Notes: generated from the sequence alone by a model not told the origin. 15,487 nt of DNA from Clostridiaceae bacterium (GCA_016293155.1 JAEDEU010000031.1:1-15487), one strand, 5' to 3'; shown: positions 8,029 to 15,142, numbered from the stretch's first letter. A program made the numbers and translations.

Positions 8029-8967
8029 TTACAGTACCAGACCCGTCGTCTCGTCAAAGCCGAGCATCAGGTTCATGTTCTGCACGGCAGCGCCGGATGC
8101 GCCCTTGCCGAGGTTGTCAAACAGCGCGGTGACGATGGTCTGCTCCTCATGTCCGCAGACGATCAGCTTGAGGCTGTCGTGACCGGCGAGCGTGCTCGCA
8201 TAGATCACCGGCTCCTCGCCGCCGAACGGAGCGACCGTGACCAGCGTCTGGTCGGCATAATACTCCGCCAGCGCCGCATGAATGTCCTGTGCGGTCGGCT
8301 GTCCCGGCAGCAGCTTGTTGTGCAGCATGATGGTGGACGCCATGCCCTTGTAAAAATCGCCCAGAATCGGAACAAAGACCGGCGCCGCCTTGAGACCGCA
8401 CACATAGGTCATTTCCGGAATGTGCTTGTGGTGCAGAGTCGTGCCGTAAATGCGGTGGGATTCATGGCGCGGGTCGCGGTCTGCCGCCTCGTATTCCGCG
8501 ATCAGCTTTTTGCCGCCGCCGGAGTATCCGGTCAGGGACGAGCAGGTCAGCGGATAGTCCGCCGGAATCACGCCGGTCTTGACCAGCGGATACACGGAGG
8601 AAATAAAACCGGAGGCATGACAGCCCGGATTGGCAACGCGCTTGGACTGCATGATTGCCGCGCGGTGCTCGGCGGACAGCTCCGGAAAGCCGTAGTCCCA
8701 CGCCGGATTGGTGCGGTGCGCCGTGGACGCGTCGATAAAGCGCGTGTTCGGATTCTCGCACATCGCAACCGCCTCCTTTGCCGCCGCATCCGGCAGGCAG
8801 AGGAATACGATATCCGCCGCATTGATGAACTTTTTGCGTTCCGCGGCATCCTTGCGCTTGTCCTCGTCGATCAGGATCAGCTCGATATCCTCACGGGAGC
8901 CCAGTCTCTCATAAATCTGGAGACCGGTGGTTCCCTCTTTTCCGTCAATATAAATGACTGGCTTCAC
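8029..8967 (-). CDS. argC: N-acetyl-gamma-glutamyl-phosphate reductase, type 2
   Basis: The product reduces N-acetylglutamyl phosphate to the semialdehyde with NADPH (312 residues). It opens with VIYIDGKEGTTGLQI, the nucleotide-binding start of the shorter 'type 2' ArgC family, not the VGASGYAG start of the E. coli type. The catalytic cysteine is C116 in VANPGCHASGF. STAHR (81-85) and the segment HKHIPEM are also typical. The start codon is GTG (8965-8967). It is supported by a G-rich ribosome site, AGGGGGG, ending about 8 nt upstream and by the fit of the first residues to the family. The gene follows argH by 16 nt, so the two are almost certainly co-transcribed. An 88-nt gap with a hairpin separates it from argJ. 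Confidence 0.95.
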   Translation of the reverse strand: MKPVIYIDGKEGTTGLQIYERLGSREDIELILIDEDKRKDAAERKKFINAADIVFLCLPDAAAKEAVAMCENPNTRFIDASTAHRTNPAWDYGFPELSAEHRAAIMQSKRVANPGCHASGFISSVYPLVKTGVIPADYPLTCSSLTGYSGGGKKLIAEYEAADRDPRHESHRIYGTTLHHKHIPEMTYVCGLKAAPVFVPILGDFYKGMASTIMLHNKLLPGQPTAQDIHAALAEYYADQTLVTVAPFGGEEPVIYASTLAGHDSLKLIVCGHEEQTIVTALFDNLGKGASGAAVQNMNLMLGFDETTGLVL

Positions 8968-8983
8968 AGCGGTTTCCCCCCTA

Positions 8984-10393
8984 TCAAGTGTGCTCGCGCA
9001 TCTGCTCGAGCAGCTCCTGCGCCTCGGTCATGAAGTCCTCGATCTTTCCGATCTGACGGGTGACCTCGGACGGAGCCGGACCGCCAACCACCTTACGTCC
9101 CTCGACGCAGGTCTTGAGGTCGAGCGCATCATATACGTCCGCGCCGAACTCCTTGCTGATTGCCGCGAAGTCGCGCAGGGTCAGCGTCTCCAGCGTCTCG
9201 CCCGCACGGATGCAGTTGTTGACCAGACGGCCGGTAATCATATAGGCATCGCGGAACGGAACGCCCTTCTTGGTCAGGTAGTCTGCGCAGTCGGTTGCAT
9301 TGATAAAGCCCTCGGATGCCGCCTTGCGCATGTTCTTCTTGCGCAGGGTCATGGTGGCGAACATCGGCGCGAATACCTCAAGGCACTGCTTGACGGTGTC
9401 GATTGCGTCAAATACGCCCTCCTTGTCCTCCTGCATATCCTTATTGTATGCCAGCGGCAGCGCCTTCATGGTGGTCAGCAGACCCATCAGGTCGCCGTAG
9501 ACGCGGCCGGTCTTGCCGCGGATCAGCTCGCAGACATCCGGGTTTTTCTTCTGCGGCATGATGGACGAGCCGGTGGAGTATGCGTCGTCCAGCTCGGCAA
9601 AGCGCCACTCCCACGAGCACCAGGAGATGACCTCCTCGGACAGGCGGGACAGGTGCATCATCATGATGGACAGGTCGCTCATCAGCTCAAGGCAGTAGTC
9701 GCGGTCGGATACGCCGTCCAGCGAGTTGTCGGTCATGCGCGCGAAATTCAGCATTTCGCGGGTGATCTCACGGTTGATCGGATAGGTGGTGGATGCCAGT
9801 GCGCCCGAGCCGAGCGGCATCTCGTCCATGCGCTCATAGCAGTCCTGCAAACGGGTGATATCGCGCTTGAGCATGTTGGCATACGCCATCATATAGTGCG
9901 CAAAGGTGGTCGGCTGTGCGCGCTGAAGGTGGGTGTAGCCCGGCATAACCGTGTCCAGATTTGCCTTTGCCTTCTCGACCAGCACGCTCTGGAACTTGAG
10001 CGCCAGATCAACGATTTCGCAGATCTCCTTCTTGACGTACATACGCATGTCCACTGCGACCTGATCGTTTCTGGAGCGTGCGGTGTGCAGGCGCTTGCCG
10101 GTGTCGCCGATGCGCTGGGTCAGCAGCACCTCGACATTCATATGAATGTCCTCGTACTCCATGCTGAACTCCACGTTGCCGTCCTGAATGTCCTTCAGGA
10201 TGCCCTTCAGACCCTCGACAATCTTGTCTGCCTCGGATTTTTCAATAATGCCCTGCTCGCCCAGCATGGTCGCATGTGCGATCGAGCCGGTGATATCCTC
10301 CTCGTACAGACGGGCATCGAACTGGATGGAGGAGTTAAAATCGTTTACAACTAAATCGGTCTCTTTCTGAAACCGTCCTGCCCAAAGTTTCAT
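8984..10393 (-). CDS. argH: Argininosuccinate lyase
   Basis: The product splits argininosuccinate to arginine and fumarate, the last step of the pathway (469 residues; a homotetramer in this family). Motifs in order: MKLWAGRFQ at the N-terminus, HTARSRNDQ (103-111), GYTHLQRAQPTT with the conserved His155, and the superfamily signature GSSIMPQKKNPD (275-286) holding the catalytic serine loop. The ATG at 10391-10393 has an AAGGAGAG site about 9 nt upstream. Between that site and argG lie a strong terminator and a small hairpin (CCGCAG-CA-CTGCGG, 10411-10424 on the minus strand). I see no convincing promoter directly before this gene, so it is expressed either by read-through from argG or by a weak promoter that I missed. 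Confidence 0.96.
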   Translation of the reverse strand: MKLWAGRFQKETDLVVNDFNSSIQFDARLYEEDITGSIAHATMLGEQGIIEKSEADKIVEGLKGILKDIQDGNVEFSMEYEDIHMNVEVLLTQRIGDTGKRLHTARSRNDQVAVDMRMYVKKEICEIVDLALKFQSVLVEKAKANLDTVMPGYTHLQRAQPTTFAHYMMAYANMLKRDITRLQDCYERMDEMPLGSGALASTTYPINREITREMLNFARMTDNSLDGVSDRDYCLELMSDLSIMMMHLSRLSEEVISWCSWEWRFAELDDAYSTGSSIMPQKKNPDVCELIRGKTGRVYGDLMGLLTTMKALPLAYNKDMQEDKEGVFDAIDTVKQCLEVFAPMFATMTLRKKNMRKAASEGFINATDCADYLTKKGVPFRDAYMITGRLVNNCIRAGETLETLTLRDFAAISKEFGADVYDALDLKTCVEGRKVVGGPAPSEVTRQIGKIEDFMTEAQELLEQMREHT

Positions 10394-10439
10394 AAAAATG
10401 CTCTCCTTGCCGCAGTGCTGCGGTCAAACCTCATAATTC

Positions 10440-10477
10440 AAAAAACGGGAAAGAGGACAGGCCACCGCCTATCCTCT
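10440..10477 (-). terminator. Intrinsic terminator between argG and argH
   Basis: Arms 10452-10462 (AGAGGACAGGC) and 10467-10477 (GCCTATCCTCT) form an 11-pair stem with a 4-base loop; one pair is U-G in the minus-strand RNA. Outside it GGG/CCC can extend the stem across a small internal loop. On the minus strand a run of six T (10445 down to 10440) follows. This is a textbook rho-independent signal and would reduce or stop transcription from argG into argH. Confidence 0.85.
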
Positions 10478-10512
10478 GTGCCCTTTATAATCTGTGTGTA
10501 TTCTGCCTGTAC

Positions 10513-11766
10513 TTAGTCTACGTTCGGGAATGCGAGACCCTGTGCCTTCTGCAGTGCAGCGTCGTTGATCGCGCGCACCTTGAGCGGCAGGCCGAACAGG
10601 TTGATGAAGCCTGCGGAATCCATCTGATCGTAAGCGTCATCTGCCGCGAAGGTAGCCATTGCCTCGGAGTGCAGGCTGTACGGAGAGGTGACGGATGCCG
10701 GAATGATGTTGCCCTTGTACAGCTTGAGCTTGACATCGCCGGTAACGGTCTTCTGGGTCTCGTCAACGAATGCGCTCAGCGCCTTGCGCAGCGGGGTGTA
10801 CCACTGACCGTTGTAAACCAGCTCGCCGAACTTCTGCGCGATCAGTGCCTTGTAGTGGGTGGTCTCCTTGTCCAGGGTGATCTCCTCAAGCTTCTTGTGT
10901 GCAGCGTACATGATTGCGCCGCCCGGGGTCTCATAAACGCCGCGGCTCTTCATGCCGACCAGACGGTTCTCAACCAGGTCCAGCAGACCGATGCCGTTTG
11001 CGCCGCCCAGCTCGTTGAGCTTGGTCAGCAGAGCAACGGACTCCATCTCTACGCCGTCCACAGCGGTCGGAACGCCCTGCTCGAAGTGGATGGTGACATA
11101 GGTCGGCTTGTCCGGAGCAGCCTCCGGAGAAACGCCCATCTCAAGGATCTCATCGTACTTCGGCTCGTTTGCCGGATCCTCCAGATCCAGACCCTCATGG
11201 GACAGGTGCCAGATGTTCTTATCCTTGGAATAGTTGGTCTCGCGGTTGATCTTCAGCGGGATGTTGTGTGCCTCTGCGTAGTCGATCTCCTTATCGCGGC
11301 TGTCCAGCTCCCAGAATCTCCACGGAGCCAGAACCTGCATCTCCGGTGCATATGCCTTGATTGCCAGCTCGAAGCGTACCTGATCGTTGCCCTTGCCGGT
11401 GCAGCCGTGAACGATGGTGTCTGCGCCTTCCTTCTTTGCGATCTCGACCAGACGCTTTGCGATGATCGGACGAGCGAAAGAGGTACCCAGCAGATAGCCC
11501 TCGTAGTCCGCGCCCGCCTTCATGGTCGGGATGATGTAATCGTCAACAAACTCCTTGGTCAGGTCCATGACATACAGCTTGGAAGCGCCGGTTGCCAGAG
11601 CCTTTTCCTCCAGACCGTCCAGCTCGGTGCCCTGTCCGACGTCGCCGGAAACTGCAACAACCTCACAGCCGTAGTGCTCCTTCAGCCACGGGATGAGGAC
11701 GGAAGTGTCCAGACCGCCCGAATAAGCAAGTACTGCCTTTTTGATCTTCATATCCTGGTAAGCCAT
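10513..11766 (-). CDS. argG: Argininosuccinate synthase
   Basis: The product joins citrulline and aspartate with ATP to give argininosuccinate (417 residues). The ATP pyrophosphatase loop AYSGGLDTS (SGGLDTS at 16-22) is at the N-terminus, followed by GCTGKGNDQVRFE and REETNYS-like segments typical of the family. The start is the ATG at 11764-11766 (MAYQDMKIKK): GGAGG lies 9 nt before it. The internal ATG at 11749-11751 has a poorly spaced site, and an upstream in-frame TTG would overlap the GGAGG itself. It is the first gene of the arginine cluster, has its own promoter with an ARG-box-like element, and is followed by a terminator. It may therefore be expressed more than, or separately from, the other arg genes. 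Confidence 0.96.
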   Translation of the reverse strand: MAYQDMKIKKAVLAYSGGLDTSVLIPWLKEHYGCEVVAVSGDVGQGTELDGLEEKALATGASKLYVMDLTKEFVDDYIIPTMKAGADYEGYLLGTSFARPIIAKRLVEIAKKEGADTIVHGCTGKGNDQVRFELAIKAYAPEMQVLAPWRFWELDSRDKEIDYAEAHNIPLKINRETNYSKDKNIWHLSHEGLDLEDPANEPKYDEILEMGVSPEAAPDKPTYVTIHFEQGVPTAVDGVEMESVALLTKLNELGGANGIGLLDLVENRLVGMKSRGVYETPGGAIMYAAHKKLEEITLDKETTHYKALIAQKFGELVYNGQWYTPLRKALSAFVDETQKTVTGDVKLKLYKGNIIPASVTSPYSLHSEAMATFAADDAYDQMDSAGFINLFGLPLKVRAINDAALQKAQGLAFPNVD

Positions 11767-11774
11767 TGAAAAAA

Positions 11775-11814
11775 TCCTCCATTTCAATTTTCGGGCCGTT
11801 CCTGCGTTTCAATT
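11775..11814 (-). repeat. Duplicated ribosome-site region in the argG leader
   Basis: On the minus strand AATTGAAACGCAGGA (11814-11800) and AATTGAAATGGAGGA (11789-11775) match at 13 of 15 positions, 25 nt apart. The second copy carries the working GGAGG of argG. The first keeps only AGGA and has no start codon at suitable spacing. Confidence 0.6.
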
Positions 11815-11875
11815 TATGTAAAGTGTATAAAACCAGTCATTATGGACTGTTTTGCGCGTTATGCCCTTGATTTAT

Positions 11876-11899
11876 TGCTGGCTTTATTATACGCCAGCA
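11876..11899. promoter_or_regulatory. Inverted repeat spanning the argG -10
   Basis: TGCTGGC (11876-11882) and GCCAGCA (11893-11899) are perfect 7-base arms around ten bases that contain the TATAAT. A protein bound here would block polymerase. It does not resemble the ARG box. Calling it an operator is inference. Confidence 0.5.
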
Positions 11900-11914
11900 T
11901 TCTCCAGAATGCAA
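11886..11914 (-). promoter_or_regulatory. argG (arginine cluster) promoter
   Basis: On the minus strand TTGCAT (11909-11914) and a perfect TATAAT (11886-11891) are separated by exactly 17 nt. Transcription would start near 11879, giving a leader of about 113 nt before argG. I see no T-box or attenuator terminator in that leader, so control is more likely at the operators around the promoter. Confidence 0.85.
11897..11912. promoter_or_regulatory. 16-bp palindrome over the argG -35 and spacer
   Basis: GCATTCTCCAGAATGC is a perfect 6-base inverted repeat with a 4-base centre. It overlaps the -35 hexamer and shares three bases with the neighbouring repeat over the -10. Its half-sites have the opposite orientation to ARG-box half-sites (ATTC-N4-GAAT rather than GAAT-N4-ATTC), so a different regulator would be expected, if any. 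Confidence 0.5.
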
Positions 11915-11938
11915 GAAAAACTTGTAATTATTTCGCAA

Positions 11939-11956
11939 AATGGATTTTTATGCAAT
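11939..11956 (-). promoter_or_regulatory. ARG-box-like ArgR operator
   Basis: The minus-strand 18-mer ATTGCATAAAAATCCATT fits every conserved position of the ArgR/AhrC box pattern TGnATwwwwATnCA. It is centred near -68 relative to the predicted argG start, upstream of the -35. A single box at that place would suit repression by looping or by ArgR contacts with further weak boxes. No argR gene is in the window. Confidence 0.65.
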
Positions 11957-12036
11957 CCCTTTATTTCTATTTCACCAGCTCTGTTCCGTTTTGTGCCTTT
12001 GCTTCCTGTTTTCACCGGATTTGGCGCGGTTTTTCA

Positions 12037-12059
12037 GCAAAAAAATGCGGCTTTTTTGC
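12037..12059. repeat. A/T-stem hairpin upstream of pncB
   Basis: GCAAAAAA (12037-12044) and TTTTTTGC (12052-12059) are perfect 8-base inverted arms around a 7-base loop. The stem is almost all A-T. It might act as a weak terminator in either direction, separating the divergent units, but nothing obvious needs terminating here. Confidence 0.45.
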
Positions 12060-12165
12060 GTTCATTCACATACTTTTCCCTTTTTTGCGCCATTCTAAAA
12101 AAGAGCGGTACATCCATGCAGAGAATGATAATTTATAAGCATTTTTTCACGCGGGAGGGCGGGTT

Positions 12166-13563
12166 ATGAACGCTTTGACGACGGATTTTTATGAATTTAC
12201 CATGTCGTGCGGCTGCCTCGAACAGTTCTCGGCCGAGCGCAAGGCGGCATTTGAGCTGTTCTTCCGGCGGGTGCCTCAGGGCGGAGGCTATGCCATTGCG
12301 GCAGGCGGCGCATATGCCGCAAAGCAGATTGCCTCCCTGCGCTTCACGGACGAGGACATCTGCTGGCTGCGCACACTCGGGCGGTTTGACGAGGTGTATC
12401 TCAGCCGATTGCAGTCCTTCGTGCCGTCGTGCGATATCGACATGGTGCCCGAGGGCACGCCGGTGTTCCCCTATGAGCCCATTCTCACCGTGAGCGGTCC
12501 CGCATGGGAGGCGCAGTTTTTAGAAACCCTGCTCCTGCTCACGGTCAATCATCAGTCGCTGATCGCCACCAAGGCGGCGCGCATCTGCCGGGCGGCGCAG
12601 GGACGACCAGTGATCGAAATGGGTGCGCGGCGGGCGCACGGTGCGGATGCCGCTATTCTCGGCGCGCGGTCGGCATACCTCGGCGGCGCCGCCGCGACCA
12701 CCTGCACCCGTGCCGCACAGCAGTACAGCATCCCGCCCGCCGGAACCATGGCGCACAGCTGGGTGCAGATGTTCGACTCGGAATATGCGGCGTTCCGCGC
12801 CTTCGCAAAGCAATTCCCCGAGCGGTGCACCTTTTTGGTGGACACCTATGATGTGCTGTCCTCCGGCATTCCCAATGTCATCCGCGTCGCGGATGAGATC
12901 CTGCGTCCGCGCGGATACTCGCCCTATGCGGTGCGGCTGGATTCGGGCGATCTGCTGCCGCTTTCTCACAAGGTACGCCGGCTGCTGGATGCGGCGGGCT
13001 ATCCCCGGACTAAGATTATGGTGTCCGGCTCCATGGATGAGCATTCCATCCGTTCCCTGCTGGACGCCGGGGCGCCGATTGACCTCTTCGGCGTGGGCGA
13101 GCGGCTGATTACCGCCCGTGATGAGCCGGTATTCGGCGGCGTTTACAAGCTGTGCGCCATCCGGGACACGCACTGGATTCCGCGCATGAAATTCAGCGAG
13201 GACGCCGGCAAGCAGACCATTCCGCACCGCAAGACGGTCTACCGCCTGTATGCGCCCTCCGGCGAGCCGATTGCGGATGTACTCACGCTGTGCGGCGAGA
13301 CCGTTTATCCGCCGTACACCGCCCGGACGCTGCACGGAAAATCGGTTTGTCTGACCGATTTTTCCGCCGCGCCGCTGCTGCGCCCGCTCCTGCGCAGGGG
13401 CAGAGCCGTCCCCCTGCCTTCCCTGCTGGAGGGGCGCACGCTGTGCCGCCGCCAGCTGAACCTGCTGCCGGAGCGGTTCACGCGGACGGACTCGCCCGCA
13501 CCGTATCCCGTTCTCCTGTCCCCCGCGCTGTACGAATTGCGGTGCAGCATGAACGGGAATTGA
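12166..13563 (+). CDS. pncB: Nicotinate phosphoribosyltransferase
   Basis: The product converts nicotinate and PRPP to nicotinate mononucleotide with ATP hydrolysis, the entry step of NAD salvage (465 residues). The N-terminal ALTTDFYEFTM segment is diagnostic. NHQSLIATKAAR (128-139), MGARRAHGADAA (152-163) and the PRPP-side loop follow, then GTMAHSW with H197, the histidine that is transiently phosphorylated in this family. VRLDSGDL and FGVGERLIT follow in the barrel. GGAGG lies 7 nt before the ATG. The last third (from about 370) is Arg/Leu/Pro-rich and less typical, but the family has a variable C-terminal domain. The lipoprotein gene starts 85 nt downstream with no terminator between, so both may share a transcript. 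Confidence 0.95.
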   Translation: MNALTTDFYEFTMSCGCLEQFSAERKAAFELFFRRVPQGGGYAIAAGGAYAAKQIASLRFTDEDICWLRTLGRFDEVYLSRLQSFVPSCDIDMVPEGTPVFPYEPILTVSGPAWEAQFLETLLLLTVNHQSLIATKAARICRAAQGRPVIEMGARRAHGADAAILGARSAYLGGAAATTCTRAAQQYSIPPAGTMAHSWVQMFDSEYAAFRAFAKQFPERCTFLVDTYDVLSSGIPNVIRVADEILRPRGYSPYAVRLDSGDLLPLSHKVRRLLDAAGYPRTKIMVSGSMDEHSIRSLLDAGAPIDLFGVGERLITARDEPVFGGVYKLCAIRDTHWIPRMKFSEDAGKQTIPHRKTVYRLYAPSGEPIADVLTLCGETVYPPYTARTLHGKSVCLTDFSAAPLLRPLLRRGRAVPLPSLLEGRTLCRRQLNLLPERFTRTDSPAPYPVLLSPALYELRCSMNGN

Positions 13564-13648
13564 CAGCACGCGCATTGTCCTTTAAACTGAGGAAAAGATT
13601 CATTTCGTCGGGACCGCATTGCGCTGTCCCCTGCAAAGGAGTAGCATG

Positions 13649-14167
13649 ATGAAACACATTCGTTTATTATCCGCACTGACGCTGTGCGCCCTGCTGCTGA
13701 CCGCCTGCGGTGGCAACCAGAACACCTCCGCCCAGCCGAACACGCAGACCAACACCGGCACCAATACCGGCACGAACACCCAAACTGCCGACACGGCAGC
13801 CGCACCGGACACCTCGAATGATACGTTTTCGGTAGATCTGTTTGCCGGGCTGCTGGGCATCGGCAAGGCCGGACTCGTGGAGCAGATGGGCACCGGCACC
13901 GAGCTGCGCGACAGCGAGGACAACGAGCTGGAGGGCTACGGCTACGAGGGCATTTTGTTCGGACAGGCTGTCACCGCCGAGGTCGATCTGAATGACGCCG
14001 GCACCGTGGACGACGTCGATGTCTATTTTACGAACTTTTCCGTGGACGAGCTGACCGCCGCAGTCAACAGTCTGCCGGAAAATTCCTCCACTGATCCCGC
14101 TTCCGCATATCATCTGGAGTGCGAGCGCACCCCGAACGGCAGCGTACTGGAAATCAGTCGAGATTAA
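13649..14167 (+). CDS. Small acidic lipoprotein of unknown function
   Basis: I do not recognise the family. A signal peptide (residues 2-19, MKHIRLLSALTL...) ends in a lipobox LLTA-C20, so the mature protein (about 153 residues) should be lipid-anchored on the outer face of the membrane. Residues 21-55 are a Thr/Asn/Gln/Ala spacer with NTGTNTGTNTQT-type repeats. From about residue 56 a compact, strongly acidic domain follows: a FAGLLGIGKAGLVEQMG helix-like part, then GYGYEGILFG and AEVDLNDAGTVDDVDVYF, which alternate like beta strands. No catalytic motif is visible. AAGGAG lies 7 nt before this ATG; an ATG directly upstream (13646) gives only 4 nt spacing, so the second is preferred. The gene ends just before a bidirectional terminator. 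Confidence 0.85.
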   Translation: MKHIRLLSALTLCALLLTACGGNQNTSAQPNTQTNTGTNTGTNTQTADTAAAPDTSNDTFSVDLFAGLLGIGKAGLVEQMGTGTELRDSEDNELEGYGYEGILFGQAVTAEVDLNDAGTVDDVDVYFTNFSVDELTAAVNSLPENSSTDPASAYHLECERTPNGSVLEISRD

Positions 14168-14173
14168 CCGATC

Positions 14174-14220
14174 AAAAAAGCACCGCTTTGCGTCTCCATT
14201 GAGACCTCAGCGGTGCTTTT
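14174..14220. terminator. Bidirectional terminator shared by the lipoprotein gene and rpe
   Basis: AAAAGCACCGCT (14176-14187) and AGCGGTGCTTTT (14209-14220) are perfect 12-base arms. Inside the loop, GTCTC-CATT-GAGAC forms a second small hairpin. The minus strand gets a run of six T, the plus strand TTTTG. It lies between the convergent lipoprotein and rpe stop codons and can end both transcripts. Confidence 0.88.
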
Positions 14221-14241
14221 GTTTATGTATTTATGAATTTC

Positions 14242-14922
14242 TTACTTGGTCCACTCCGCCTTTGCAGCGCCTTCCTTGAATACCTCGTGGAATGCCTTGA
14301 CGTTGCCTGCGATGTCGCCGCCGAATACGGCAGAGCCTGCGACAATGACATCCGCGCCTGCTGCGACGATGTCCGCGGTGTTGGTCAGCTTTGCGCCGCC
14401 GTCGATCTCCAGCTCACATGCGTAGCCGTTCTCCTGAATCGCCTTGCGGATCAGACGGATCTTATCGGTGCACGCGTCGATGTAGCCCTGACCGCCGAAG
14501 CCCGGCTCAACCGTCATAATCAGCACCATATCCAGCTCCGGCAGCATCGGCAGCAGAACCTCTGCCGGGGTGCCCGGCTTAACGGAAACACACGCCTTGA
14601 CGCCTGCCGCCTTGATCTTGCGGACCTGCTCCAGCGTATCGCCGTTTGCCTCATAATGCACGGTGATGATGTCCGAGCCTGCCTTGATGAAATCGTCCAG
14701 ATACTGATCCGGATTTGCGATCATCAGATGGACATCGAGCACGGCATCGGTTGCCTTGCGCAGCGCCTTGACGACCGGCGCGCCGATGGTCAGGTTCGGA
14801 ACGAAATGTCCGTCCATGCAGTCAACATGGACATACTCTGCGCCCGCATCGACTGCAATCTTGATGTCTCTCTCCAGATTTGCAAAGTCTGCGGACAGAA
14901 TGGACGGGGATAATTTAATCAT
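14242..14922 (-). CDS. rpe: Ribulose-phosphate 3-epimerase
   Basis: The product interconverts ribulose 5-phosphate and xylulose 5-phosphate in the pentose phosphate pathway (226 residues, normal length; TIM barrel). Motifs: KLSPSILSADFANL at the N-terminus, HVDCMDGHFVPN with metal and catalytic residues H32 and D34, DVHLMI with H65, MTVEPGFGGQ, EIDGG with the second catalytic Asp, and AGSAVFGG as the phosphate loop. The frame stays open 115 codons further upstream, but that part crosses a TATAAT promoter and hairpins. The ATG at 14920-14922 has AGGAG 7 nt before it and matches family starts. The gene stands alone, transcribed from the promoter at 15143-15170 through a leader of about 210 nt. 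Confidence 0.95.
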   Translation of the reverse strand: MIKLSPSILSADFANLERDIKIAVDAGAEYVHVDCMDGHFVPNLTIGAPVVKALRKATDAVLDVHLMIANPDQYLDDFIKAGSDIITVHYEANGDTLEQVRKIKAAGVKACVSVKPGTPAEVLLPMLPELDMVLIMTVEPGFGGQGYIDACTDKIRLIRKAIQENGYACELEIDGGAKLTNTADIVAAGADVIVAGSAVFGGDIAGNVKAFHEVFKEGAAKAEWTK

Positions 14923-14950
14923 AATAAAACTCCTGCCTTTCTCTCTGATA

Positions 14951-14971
14951 TGCCGCAGATTTTCTGCGGCA
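14951..14971. repeat. 9-bp hairpin just upstream of the rpe ribosome site
   Basis: TGCCGCAGA and TCTGCGGCA are perfect arms around TTT. On the minus strand the hairpin ends about 15 nt before the AGGAG of rpe. No T tract follows, so it is not a terminator. It could protect or shape the translation start region. Confidence 0.7.
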
Positions 14972-15066
14972 CAATGGCGCACCTCCGCCCCTCTCTCGTC
15001 ATAGGATAGCCTACGGCAGGCGGATGCCGCCTTTGTTCTCCGCGCGGAACGGCCGTTTGAGATAGG

Positions 15067-15092
15067 GAGCCGTCTGCTTCGGCGGACGGCTC
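15067..15092 (+). repeat. UUCG-tetraloop hairpin
   Basis: GAGCCGTCTGC (15067-15077) and GCGGACGGCTC (15082-15092) enclose TTCG. Read on the plus strand it is an 11-pair stem with one U-G pair and the very stable C(UUCG)G loop. On the minus strand the same position becomes a C-A mismatch and the loop becomes CGAA. The better fit on the plus strand hints at an RNA in that direction, but I found no plus-strand promoter to the left of it. Confidence 0.65.
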
Positions 15093-15142
15093 TGGATCCA
15101 AGCCGCTTCGGACTGCCGCTCCCGCGCGCATCATTATTTTTC

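Larger units (their letters stand above)
11767..12165. other. AT-rich divergent intergenic region between argG and pncB
   Basis: This 399-nt stretch is clearly richer in A and T than the flanking genes. It holds the argG promoter, its operators and a leader of about 113 nt. In the pncB-proximal half it holds an A/T hairpin. In-frame stretches on the plus strand here have no family resemblance and cross the promoter elements, so I do not call them genes. I found no convincing plus-strand promoter for pncB. The GATAAT at about 12129 is a possible -10, but its -35 is poor. Confidence 0.6.
14923..15136 (-). promoter_or_regulatory. Long GC-rich structured leader of rpe
   Basis: Between the predicted transcription start (about 15136) and rpe lie about 210 nt without a believable gene but with several inverted repeats: 14951-14971 (9-base arms, 3-base loop, just above the ribosome site), 15018-15032 (AGGCGG-ATG-CCGCCT), the palindrome AACGGCCGTT (15048-15057), CCGCGCGG (15040-15047) and 15067-15092. 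GGGAGC at 15065-15070 can also pair with GCTCCC at 15118-15123, and 15041-15047 with 15122-15128, closing a larger domain. I recognise no known riboswitch consensus (not TPP, SAM, FMN, T-box or glycine), and no terminator is visible inside. It could also be a separate small RNA. Confidence 0.5.

Noticed and set aside
11767..11879. T-box or arginine attenuator in the argG leader
   Set aside because: The leader is only about 113 nt, has no T-box consensus and no terminator hairpin; just a 5-bp CAGTC/GACTG stem is visible.
11920..11938. A second ARG box directly next to the first
   Set aside because: TTGCGAAATAATTACAAG looks palindromic but misses several conserved ARG-box positions at any usual spacing.
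11842..12169. Two plus-strand open frames of about 100 residues before pncB
   Set aside because: They begin inside the argG promoter/leader, are Phe-rich because of T runs, lack a ribosome site, and one overlaps the pncB start.
14940..15136. 6S RNA, tmRNA, SRP RNA or RNase P RNA in the GC-rich stretch
   Set aside because: None of the conserved core sequences I know for these RNAs is present on either strand.
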